Shown here one piece after another: positions 53,805-61,310 of a DNA stretch of 64,000 bases. Origin of the DNA: Humisphaera borealis (GTDB taxonomy: Bacteria > Planctomycetota > Phycisphaerae > Tepidisphaerales > Tepidisphaeraceae); NCBI RefSeq assembly GCF_015169395.1, contig NZ_CP063458.1, forward strand, positions 310,001 through 374,000, in the 5' to 3' direction. The position numbers were made by a program, and so were the translations under genes. Position 1 is the stretch's first letter. The number at the start of each line of letters is the position of its first letter. The notes under the pieces were generated by a model that saw only the letters and a program-made list of their open reading frames with translations, was not told where the DNA came from and ran no database searches.

Positions 53805-54299
53805 ATGCAGGCCATCGATCTTGTTCGTCATGCACTTGGCGTCGGCGACCACGTGTTCCAGGGACTCGTCGCCGATTTACGCGATCACCCCATGGCGACG
53901 CAGGCGCCGACCGGTGGCAATCACGCCATCTGGACCCTTGGGCACATCACACTGCTTGAGGCCGGCATCCCCGGCATCTTCTTCGGCGAGTCCAATCCGC
54001 TGGCTAGTTGGGAACCGCTCTTTCAGGTTGGAAGCAAGCCGACCAACGACGCCAGCGCTTATCCCAGTTTCGACGAACTGCTCGGCCAGTATCGCCAGCA
54101 GCGGGCGACGACGATGAAGATTCTGGACCAGGTCGGCGAATCCGGCATGGACCGCGTGCCGGCGCACATTCCCAAGGGCTTCGAAAAGGCCATGGCGACC
54201 TTCGGCCTGACCTTACTCACCATGGCGTTACACCAGATGCTGCACGCCGGCGAACTGGCCGACATCCGCCGGGCGGTGGGCATTAAGCCGATGATGTAA
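53805..54299 (+). CDS. DinB family (DUF664-like) protein
   Basis: 164 residues. The four-helix DinB fold is marked by three metal-binding histidines: NHAIWTLGHITLLEAG near the start and ALHQMLHAGELADIRR near the end. DinB-like proteins include thiol-dependent S-transferases such as bacillithiol transferases. It is the last gene of the ArsR-SRPBCC-DUF899 operon. Confidence 0.9.
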   Translation: MQAIDLVRHALGVGDHVFQGLVADLRDHPMATQAPTGGNHAIWTLGHITLLEAGIPGIFFGESNPLASWEPLFQVGSKPTNDASAYPSFDELLGQYRQQRATTMKILDQVGESGMDRVPAHIPKGFEKAMATFGLTLLTMALHQMLHAGELADIRRAVGIKPMM

Positions 54300-54356
54300 A
54301 GATGTGGATCGAGGTTCGATGAGAATGTCGAGCTTCGATGAGAGTCCTGACCCCAA

Positions 54357-54442
54357 CGGTTAGCCGCGACGCGCAGCGGAGCGCGGCTTGCAGCGATACG
54401 CGTTACGCCTTCCCGCGCTCCGCTACGCGTCGCGGCTAACCG
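54357..54442. repeat. REPIN-like element whose right arm encodes the aroC C-terminus
   Basis: Arms of 30 bp (54357-54386 and about 54413-54442) are reverse complements with one mismatch (CGGTTAGCCGCGACGCG, then AGCGGAGCGCGG). The right arm covers the stop codon and the last five codons of aroC on the minus strand (VSRDA then TAG). Confidence 0.88.
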
Positions 54443-55604
54443 GTAGTTCGCGTGCCGCCCTCAAAAACATGTCGTAGTTCTGCTTCGTTTCCGCCAGCGA
54501 ATCCCCGCCAAACTTTTCCAGCATCGCTCTTGCGATCTCGAACGCGATCACGTTTTCCATCACGCAGCTTGCCGCGGAGATGGCGCTGATGTCGCTGCGT
54601 TCCCAGCCCGCTTCGCTGGGTTCTCGCGTGTTCAGGTCGATGCTGCGGAGCGGCTTGCCGAGCGTGCTGATCGGCTTCATCGCGCCGCGCACCACCACCG
54701 GCATACCGTTGGTCATGCCGCCTTCCAATCCACCGGCGTTGTTGCTGCCCCGGGCGAATCCCAGGCCCGGCGTATCGCGCTTGGTCTTGTCGTAGAAGAT
54801 CTCATCATGCACCTGGCTTCCGGGCCGGCGGGCCGTTTCGAAGCCCAGGCCGATCTCCACGCCTTTGAACGCCTGGATGCCCATGACGGCGGCGGCAATG
54901 CGGCCGTCGAGCCGGCCGTCCCATGTCATGCAACTGCCGATGCCCACCGGGCAGCCGAACACGTGCGTCTCGACGACGCCGCCGGCGGTGTCCTTGGCCA
55001 TCTTCTGCTGGTTGATGAACTCGCGCATCGCCGCGTCGGCCTCGGGGTCGGGGCAGTAAACCTCCGACGCGTCGCGCTTCGCGACCAGGTCACGCCAGTT
55101 GTCTTCGGTGACGTCGACCTTGGCCGTCGCTTCGCCCACCGTGCGGACGAAGCCGAAGACCTCGATGCCAAAGGCGCGTAGGAAGCAACGGGCCAGTCCG
55201 CCGGCGGCGACGCGGGCGGCGGTTTCGCGGGCGCTGGCGCGCTCCAGCGTCTCGCGGCAGTCGGTCGTCAGCCATTTGATGCTGCCGGCGAGGTCGGCAT
55301 GGCCGGGCCGCGGGCGGTGCAGCGGCGGGGTCGCCTTGAGGTCGTCGAGCCGGCTGTCCTTGTTGGGGATCAGCATCATGATCGGCGCGCCGATGGACTT
55401 GCCGAGGCGAACGCCGGTCAGGAACTCGGCGCGGTCGGTTTCGATCTTCTGGCGACCGCCCCGGCCGTATCCGCCCTGGCGGCGGCGGAGTTCGTTGTCG
55501 ATGAAGGCAGAATCAAGCGGAACGCCGGCGGGCAGGCCTTCGACGAGGGTGAGCAAGGCCTTGCCGTGGGACTCCCCGGCGGTGCGGTAGGACAAAGTCG
55601 ACAT
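54423..55604 (-). CDS. aroC: Chorismate synthase
   Basis: 393 residues from the ATG at 55604 (MSTLSYRTAGESHGKALLTL). It makes chorismate from EPSP with reduced FMN. Seen: GESHG, the RQGGYGRGGR region, HRPRPGHADLAGSIKW, RASARETAARVAAGGLAR, GSCMTWDGRLDG and RGSNNAGGLEGGMTNGMPVV. The last five residues (VSRDA) and the stop codon come from the REPIN arm. It is monocistronic on the minus strand. Confidence 0.96.
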   Translation of the reverse strand: MSTLSYRTAGESHGKALLTLVEGLPAGVPLDSAFIDNELRRRQGGYGRGGRQKIETDRAEFLTGVRLGKSIGAPIMMLIPNKDSRLDDLKATPPLHRPRPGHADLAGSIKWLTTDCRETLERASARETAARVAAGGLARCFLRAFGIEVFGFVRTVGEATAKVDVTEDNWRDLVAKRDASEVYCPDPEADAAMREFINQQKMAKDTAGGVVETHVFGCPVGIGSCMTWDGRLDGRIAAAVMGIQAFKGVEIGLGFETARRPGSQVHDEIFYDKTKRDTPGLGFARGSNNAGGLEGGMTNGMPVVVRGAMKPISTLGKPLRSIDLNTREPSEAGWERSDISAISAASCVMENVIAFEIARAMLEKFGGDSLAETKQNYDMFLRAARELPVSRDA

Positions 55605-55650
55605 AGATCGGTGAGTATAGCGGGTTTGGGGACGGTTTCCGATGCACGGG

Positions 55651-55860
55651 AGGCCGAGTTCGCCACGGAGGTACGGAGACAACGGAGGGCAACTGGAGAT
55701 CAGAAACGAATGAGGAACTGAGAACCGAGAATGGAGGACGAAGAATTCACGAAGTGCTCGTGCCGCGCATTCCGTCTCTGCATTCCCCGTTCTTCATCCT
55801 TCATTCGGTCCTGATCGCCGATTGCCCTCCGGGTCGCCGTGCCTCCGTGTGAGCTCGGCT
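55651..55860. repeat. Long imperfect inverted repeat (arms about 80-100 bp)
   Basis: The left arm (from 55651, containing CACGGAGGTACGGAG, CGGAGGGCAA and AACGAATGAGGA) and the right arm (to 55860) are imperfect reverse complements around about 55750. They share words such as GGAGGGCAA, GATCAG, CGAATGA and GAAG in the same order. It is longer and more diverged than the REPIN-like elements and could be a MITE relic. It fills the gap between aroC and the tRNA terminator. Confidence 0.65.
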
Positions 55861-55870
55861 CTGGCGCATG

Positions 55871-55893
55871 AAAAAACCCCTGAGCACCAGGGG
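55871..55893 (-). terminator. Rho-independent terminator after tRNA-Thr
   Basis: On the minus strand CCCCTG-GTGCT-CAGGGG is followed by TTTTTT (A run at 55871-55876 on the plus strand). It lies 24 bp after the tRNA 3' end. Confidence 0.9.
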
Positions 55894-55916
55894 TCTTTCC
55901 AGCTCGAAGGCTTCCA

Positions 55917-55989
55917 AGCCGCCTATCAGACTTGAACTGATGACCTGCGCATTACGAATGCGCCGCTCTACCAACTGAGCTAAGGCGGC
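55917..55989 (-). tRNA. tRNA-Thr(CGT)
   Basis: 73 nt on the minus strand. The acceptor stem pairs GCCGCCU with AGGCGGC. The D arm is GCUC-AGUUGGUAGA-GC, the anticodon loop UUCGUAA on a GCGCA/UGCGC stem with anticodon CGU (reads ACG, Thr), and the T arm has GUUCAAGUC. CCA is not encoded; the discriminator base is U. Confidence 0.96.
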
Positions 55990-56095
55990 AACGAAACGGG
56001 GTCCGGTCGGGTCAGATTGGTGACCCTTGCGGGGCAGGAAGCTTACCGGAATCGGGACGGATTTCAAGGTTGCGGCGGCGGCGGTTGTCGGCGCT

Positions 56096-56135
56096 CAATA
56101 GAACTGTCCTCTGTTTCAGTCCAATAGAACTGTCC
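56096..56135. repeat. Paired 14-bp direct repeat, possible insertion-sequence end
   Basis: CAATAGAACTGTCC occurs at 56096-56109 and again at 56122-56135, starts 26 bp apart. Short repeats of this kind (on the other strand GGACAGTTCTATTG twice) occur at the ends of some transposable elements; no transposase is nearby, so it may be a relic. That link is from memory and unproven. Confidence 0.5.
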
Positions 56136-56140
56136 CAAGG

Positions 56141-56229
56141 TTATAACGCGAGTGCCTTCCCCGCTTTGTGAGAATTCGTTGTTTGGCACGCGATGTTCTG
56201 CCCCATATCGGCCCTTGCCGAAGGGGCTC
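56141..56229 (+). repeat. 89-bp imperfect direct repeat, copy 1
   Basis: It aligns without gaps to 61079-61167; hand count 65 of 89 identical, and 47 of 55 in the core (56166-56220). It begins TTATAACGCG and includes TTGGCACGCGATG and GGCCCTTGCCG. It lies 377 bp upstream of the PEP-CTERM gene start, same orientation as copy 2 relative to its downstream gene. Confidence 0.8.
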
Positions 56230-56606
56230 TCCCTCGGGTGGGCCGCGCTATTTGTCGTCTAACCAACCCCCTCTCCGTGTCCGTGGTGAGTAATCCGGGC
56301 TAACGCTGGCGACGCAATTTGCATCAGCCACACCCCGTCACCGACCCCGCTACGATCGGTGTGCTGGCGATCGTTCGGCTGGCCTGTGAAGGGAAAACCA
56401 CTGGAAGAATCCGGAGCGCATGCCGGGTGTTCTATCGACGTTCCTAAAATCAGCGATATTTTACCTGAAATCGTTCTGCCCACGTATTATTATGGGCTCG
56501 TAGAGGCCGATAAGCCGGAGGGCTTTTCAGTCGTGCGTTCCGTGGGGTTCGCTGACGCAGGGGTCGGTCGGGCGGCCGAGGAAACTTGGAGAATCAGGTG
56601 TTTTGA

Positions 56607-59600
56607 ATGCGTTCACAAGGCTCAGGGTCTAACGGTGTTTTTGTTTCAGGCGCCTTTGATTCCGCCAGCAAATCATTGAGCAATGGAAAGTCTGGTAGGT
56701 CGTGGGTTTGTCTCGCGCGCCGCAAAGACGAAAAAGCATCGCGCATTCCGTGGCAGCTAGCGCTGGCAACAGCGTTGGTCGCCACGCCCACCGCGCGAGC
56801 CGCGACGTTCTACTGGGATGGGACCTCACCCGTCAGCAACGCAGGATTTGGTACCGCTGGTGGTGCCTGGGCGCAAGACAACACGACCGGCTTCAACTGG
56901 ACCACCTCGGACACCGGCATCCTTGCGGGCAGCAGCACTCAAACGACCACGAATACGGACCTGTTCAATTTCGGAACGGGCACTTTTGGCGTCGCGGCGG
57001 GCACTATCACCGTGAGCGGCAGCGTCGCAATGGGGAACACCACCTTTGGGTCGGCCTCAGGCGCGATCACCCTCAACGGCGGTACGATCAACCTCGCCGC
57101 GGCGTCGACTATCACGACGAATAACACATCCAACACGATTGGCTCCGTGGTCGGTGGCGCGGGGACCAGTTTCACCAAGGCTGGCACGGGAACGCTGATA
57201 CTGACCGCGGCAAACACTTACACCGGTGCCACCGTCATCACTGGCGGAACGCTCCAGGTCGGAAACGGCACGACGGGCAGTCTCAACGGCACCGCTGGCA
57301 CCGCGCTGACGTTCACAGGAACCGGCACGTTCAATGTCGCCGAGGCCGCCGGCAGCACCCAGGGCATGGGAGCGCTTAGCTTGAACGCCGGTGACGCCAC
57401 GATCACCTCCACCGCCGCCGGTGCCACATCGATTGCCACGCTGACCTTTGCATCACTGAACGCCCGGACGGCCGGTGCCACCGCCAATTTCAGCCTCGCG
57501 ACCAATACGAGTTCCACCAGCGTCACTCCGAACCGAATCGTCTTCACCGATACAACGAATGTTCCGCTGGCCAGCGGGTCCAGCAATGCCGGCATCTTCT
57601 TCGGCGGAAACGGCTACGGCCGCTATGACGTCGGCGGCTTCATCCGCGCGGTCACCTATGGCACGGATACCAACGCCAACGCCTCGCTGAGCGGACCAGC
57701 GGTGACTGATCTCGGAAGCATCACCGCCAGCACCGACTCGCAGTTCGTCGGTGCTGCCAGGGCGACGACAACCTCCGGCGCGGTGTCGGGTGCCAACACG
57801 AACACGCTCGCGGTCACCGACGGCTCGTTGTTCGCCGTCGGCCAAATCCTCACCGGCACCAACATCGCGGCCAATAGCTACATCACGGCGATCGCCGGCA
57901 ATACCCTCACCTTGACGAACCCCACGGGCAATGCGATCGGGACCGCCGTCTCCGCGGGCACCACGCTCACCCCCTACAATTCGGTCACAGCCCAGACGAC
58001 GGGTAGTCTTAACACGTTGAATCTGTCGGGCGTGGGCGCTTCACTCACGCTCGGTCCCGGCCAGACGTTGAGCGTGAACGGTATCCTGCGTACGGGCGGC
58101 ACCGCGGCGACGGCCGGTGTCATCAGCGGCGGGACGGGACTGCAGGCCGCTGTCAGTGGCGGTGACATCGTCGTTAGGACTAGCTTGTCGACGGACACCT
58201 TGGTGATCGCGTCGCCAATTCTGGATAATAGTGGAACCCGATTGACCAAGGTTGGTGCTGGTACGCTGTTGCTCAACGGTGCCAAGACATACAGCGGCGG
58301 CACCACGCTCAGTGCCGGCACGGTCGCCATCTCGAACGCCACCAGCTTCGGCACGGGCAGCGTGTCCGTCACGGGGAGTTCGAAGATTCTTGCCAACGGA
58401 GGCGTGACTTACGCGAATCCCATCAGTGTCGGTGCTCCATTGATCCTGCAGATCCCAAGTACCACCCCCGGCACTGCGACCTACAGCGGACAACTGACCG
58501 GATCCAGCAACATCACGGTCGAAGCCACCTTGGTCAACGCTGTCACCGGCACCCACGCCTTCACGGCAACGAACAATACCTTCACCGGCAGCGTTCTGAT
58601 GCCGATTGGGTCGACGGGGACCGGAAGCGGCAACGACTTTTTCAGCTTTAACAGCATCGGCGACGCCGGCACCTTCACGTTCCGCAAGAGAGGTCACACT
58701 AACGCGATCGCGTACACCGGCGCCACCCCCATCACGTTCGGGACGCGCCAGATCGCGCTAAGCGCCGATTTCGGCGGTTTGTACGATGGGGGTGGTGCCA
58801 ACCCGGTCAACAGTTTTCGGAACAACGCTGCGGACGCCGCACACACCGTCACGTTCAGCACCAATCTAACACCAGGAACGATCTTCCAGGCCGGAACCTT
58901 TTTCTTCGACGGCTCCAATACGGGAAACAACACCTTTAGTGGAGTTATCTCCAATCCGTCTAACTTCGATCTTGGCATCGGGAAAAACGGTGCTGGCAAA
59001 TGGATTCTCTCGGGCAACAATTCGTATGTTGGCAATGTGGTCATCGCCGGCGGAACTCTGTCGGTTGGTACGATTGGCGACGCGAACAGCAACCAGCCGC
59101 TGGGTCGAGGGGCACAGATCCTGCTTGGAAACTCCGGAACCAGCGGTGTTCTGGAGTTCACCGGTTCCAGCAGCACCACGAACAAACAAGTCCAACTCGG
59201 TACCACAAACAATAATCACGCAGGTACAGGAAGCATCCTCAATAACGGCACCGGGTCACTGACCTTTTCTAACACACCGTTCAACGTTGCCATCGCGGGC
59301 CTGACGTCCGTCACACGTACCCTTACCCTTGGCGGTAGCTACGCTGGCGGGAATGGTGCCAACGAAATCCAGGGCGTCATTCAAAACAACACGGGCACAG
59401 TTGCCACGGTTCCCTTGGTGGTCTCAGGCAGCGTGTGGATGCTCTCTGCTACCAACACCTACACAGGCGGAACAATCGTCAACGCTCCCGGGACGCTTGT
59501 ACTCTCAGGCAACAACACCGTCTCGCCCACGGCCGGAAGCCTGACAATCAACAACACCACACTTCAACTACAGGCCAATGCCGGCAACACCTCCGCCGGC

Positions 59601-60758
59601 ATCAGTTCGGCGGTCGGCTACGCCACCGGAAGCAGCGCCGGAAACGCCAGCCCCGGCCTGTCGGTCGGCACTACCGGTACGACATTCCAACTCCGCTCCG
59701 ACTCAGCAGTGACCTTCGCCGGAACCAGTGGTATCGCGGGTTTGAGTGGCAAGACCGTCACGATCAATGTCGGCAACAGTGGAGCGGGCACCAACAACGC
59801 GCTGACCTTCTCGCCCAACGGTAACGTGTTCGGCGGCACCAATACGTTTAACATCACGGGCAGCAATGGCTACAGCCTGATTCTTGGTGCCTTTAACAGT
59901 AACAATACCGGCGGCACCCAGACCTTTAACCCGACGACCGCGAGCGTGAGCATTGCAGGCATTGGATCGAATAGCGCTACTGGCACACTACAGACTATCG
60001 CGTTGTCCGGCACGGCGCCAGGCAATACGATGGGTGCCATCGTGAAGAACGGCACCAGAGACTTTGCCGTGACCAAGGCTGGTGTGAGCACATGGACACT
60101 AACCGGCACCAGCACCTACACCGGTGACACCAGCGTCAACGCCGGCACGCTCAGGGTTAATGGTGCCCTCGCTACTACGTCGGTCTTCGTCAACAACGCA
60201 GGGCGGCTCGAAGGGACCGGCACCATCGCCGGGCCGATCACGGTGGGCGAGGTCACGGTCGGTGCCAGCCGGGGTACTATCGCCCCCGGCAACAGCGTCG
60301 GACCACTCAACACCGGCAGCGAGACGTGGAACGCTGGCGGTTCGTATATCTGGGAGATCGGTGAGGTCAGCGGAACGCCGGGAACGAATTGGGATCTGCT
60401 CAATATCACCGGTACGCTGACGATCGGCAGTGGCAATACGTCCTCGCCTGAGACGCGCTTCCAGATCAAGCTCCAGACGCCTGCCGGCACGAGCCCCGGG
60501 AATGCGACCGGTTTCAATGTCGCAACGGCCTACGAGTGGACCATCGCACAGACGAGTGCTGGCGTCTCCGGATTCATCGCCGATAAGTTTGTTCTTGACA
60601 CCAGCGGGTTCAACGTGCTGGACGGCGACTTCGCGGTTGTGCAATCGGGAAACAACATCAACATCACCTATACCCCAGTCCCTGAGCCGGGCTCGATCGG
60701 CGTGCTGGCTCTGGCCGGTCTGGGCCTGCTGGCCCGTCGGCGTCGGGCTTCACGCTGA
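56607..60758 (+). CDS. PEP-CTERM protein with autotransporter-type beta-strand repeats
   Basis: 1383 residues. The N-terminus is extended: about 48 residues precede a hydrophobic signal (PWQLALATALVATPTARA, cleavage near A65). The body is Gly/Thr/Asn-rich beta solenoid with at least five beta-strand-repeat units of the autotransporter-associated type, at about 190, 546, 791, 945 and 1155 (for example GTGTLILTAANTYTGATVIT, GAGTLLLNGAKTYSGGTTLS). The C-terminus (1358-1383) is a PEP-CTERM signal: VPEPGS, a hydrophobic helix, then RRRRASR. There is no outer-membrane beta-barrel domain, so export is expected to be by Sec and exosortase sorting. A terminator follows at 60794. Confidence 0.92.
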   Translation: MRSQGSGSNGVFVSGAFDSASKSLSNGKSGRSWVCLARRKDEKASRIPWQLALATALVATPTARAATFYWDGTSPVSNAGFGTAGGAWAQDNTTGFNWTTSDTGILAGSSTQTTTNTDLFNFGTGTFGVAAGTITVSGSVAMGNTTFGSASGAITLNGGTINLAAASTITTNNTSNTIGSVVGGAGTSFTKAGTGTLILTAANTYTGATVITGGTLQVGNGTTGSLNGTAGTALTFTGTGTFNVAEAAGSTQGMGALSLNAGDATITSTAAGATSIATLTFASLNARTAGATANFSLATNTSSTSVTPNRIVFTDTTNVPLASGSSNAGIFFGGNGYGRYDVGGFIRAVTYGTDTNANASLSGPAVTDLGSITASTDSQFVGAARATTTSGAVSGANTNTLAVTDGSLFAVGQILTGTNIAANSYITAIAGNTLTLTNPTGNAIGTAVSAGTTLTPYNSVTAQTTGSLNTLNLSGVGASLTLGPGQTLSVNGILRTGGTAATAGVISGGTGLQAAVSGGDIVVRTSLSTDTLVIASPILDNSGTRLTKVGAGTLLLNGAKTYSGGTTLSAGTVAISNATSFGTGSVSVTGSSKILANGGVTYANPISVGAPLILQIPSTTPGTATYSGQLTGSSNITVEATLVNAVTGTHAFTATNNTFTGSVLMPIGSTGTGSGNDFFSFNSIGDAGTFTFRKRGHTNAIAYTGATPITFGTRQIALSADFGGLYDGGGANPVNSFRNNAADAAHTVTFSTNLTPGTIFQAGTFFFDGSNTGNNTFSGVISNPSNFDLGIGKNGAGKWILSGNNSYVGNVVIAGGTLSVGTIGDANSNQPLGRGAQILLGNSGTSGVLEFTGSSSTTNKQVQLGTTNNNHAGTGSILNNGTGSLTFSNTPFNVAIAGLTSVTRTLTLGGSYAGGNGANEIQGVIQNNTGTVATVPLVVSGSVWMLSATNTYTGGTIVNAPGTLVLSGNNTVSPTAGSLTINNTTLQLQANAGNTSAGISSAVGYATGSSAGNASPGLSVGTTGTTFQLRSDSAVTFAGTSGIAGLSGKTVTINVGNSGAGTNNALTFSPNGNVFGGTNTFNITGSNGYSLILGAFNSNNTGGTQTFNPTTASVSIAGIGSNSATGTLQTIALSGTAPGNTMGAIVKNGTRDFAVTKAGVSTWTLTGTSTYTGDTSVNAGTLRVNGALATTSVFVNNAGRLEGTGTIAGPITVGEVTVGASRGTIAPGNSVGPLNTGSETWNAGGSYIWEIGEVSGTPGTNWDLLNITGTLTIGSGNTSSPETRFQIKLQTPAGTSPGNATGFNVATAYEWTIAQTSAGVSGFIADKFVLDTSGFNVLDGDFAVVQSGNNINITYTPVPEPGSIGVLALAGLGLLARRRRASR

Positions 60759-60793
60759 GTGCATCCATCAATGGGGGCAAACGCCGCAACATC

Positions 60794-60828
60794 AAAGTAG
60801 CAGGCACTTTCCCGGTGCCTGCTACTTT
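60794..60828 (+). terminator. Terminator after the PEP-CTERM gene
   Basis: Perfect 14-bp stem (AAAGTAGCAGGCAC paired with GTGCCTGCTACTTT) around a 7-nt loop TTTCCCG, 35 bp after the stop codon. The A/T ends could make it bidirectional. Confidence 0.85.
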
Positions 60829-61078
60829 CGTGTTCTGTGATCTCATCGCACCTATACTCACCCGAATGGATTGGGATTGACGTTCGCCATCGAGTTTCCT
60901 ACCGTATCCGGACCAACCGCAACGTAAAGGTGATACCAAGACGGGCATGACATTCCGCGAAATGCAGGCCACCGAGCTCTGTCCTCCGATCACAAGGTAA
61001 CTTGTGCGGAAGATTGTGCAGTGAGCAATAGGCTGTTCGATCTACCCGTGTTCCCTCTCCCCTGGTTTTGAAGAAATC

Positions 61079-61167
61079 TTGTAACGCGATGATTCTCCCG
61101 TGCTTGTGAGAAATCGTTGTGTGGCATGCGATTTTCTGTATCATATTGGCCCTTGCCGACCGGGTCT
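61079..61167 (+). repeat. 89-bp imperfect direct repeat, copy 2
   Basis: Gap-free match to 56141-56229 (core 61104-61158). It ends 139 bp upstream of the gltB start and overlaps the possible gltB promoter (TTGTGT/TATCAT), whose -10 is not conserved in copy 1 (CCCCAT). Confidence 0.8.
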
Positions 61168-61292
61168 GCCGCCGCACAGGCCTCGCTTGTGAACGTGTAA
61201 CCAGTGTAAGTCACGAGAGTTACAGGTGTCGTCAGGATCGATTTCCCAGGGCGCGTCGGACGGCGCTCGCGGGTGTCGATCGGTTTAATCTA

Positions 61293-61310
61293 ATGAGTAC
61301 GCGCCAATGA
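61293..61310 (+). other. 5-codon upstream frame overlapping the gltB start
   Basis: ATG AGT ACG CGC CAA TGA; its stop codon overlaps the gltB start in an ATGA overlap (61307-61310). gltB has no obvious Shine-Dalgarno, so this short frame could couple translation, but chance is quite likely. Confidence 0.3.

Larger units (their letters stand above)
55990..56606. other. Intergenic region (617 bp) upstream of the PEP-CTERM gene
   Basis: It contains the 14-bp direct repeats at 56096-56135 and the 89-bp repeat copy at 56141-56229. A small hairpin AAGCC-GGAG-GGCTT followed by TTT lies at about 56512-56527, and TATTAT at about 56485 is a possible -10 without a good -35. An open frame at 56359-56679 was judged non-coding. 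Confidence 0.5.
60759..61306. other. Intergenic region (548 bp) upstream of gltB
   Basis: It holds a terminator hairpin (60794-60828), the second 89-bp repeat copy (61079-61167) and a 5-codon frame that overlaps the gltB start. A possible promoter lies within the repeat (TTGTGT at 61117-61122, TATCAT at 61139-61144, 16-bp spacer). No other gene is recognised between 60839 and 61078. Confidence 0.6.

Noticed and set aside
56180-56205. Sigma-54 promoter in the 89-bp repeat (TTGGCACGCGATGTTC)
   Set aside because: The -24 part TGGCAC fits, but the -12 GC is not at the required spacing in either copy.
56359-56679. 106-codon open frame upstream of the PEP-CTERM gene
   Set aside because: No ribosome-binding site, no recognisable domain, and it runs into the PEP-CTERM start region.
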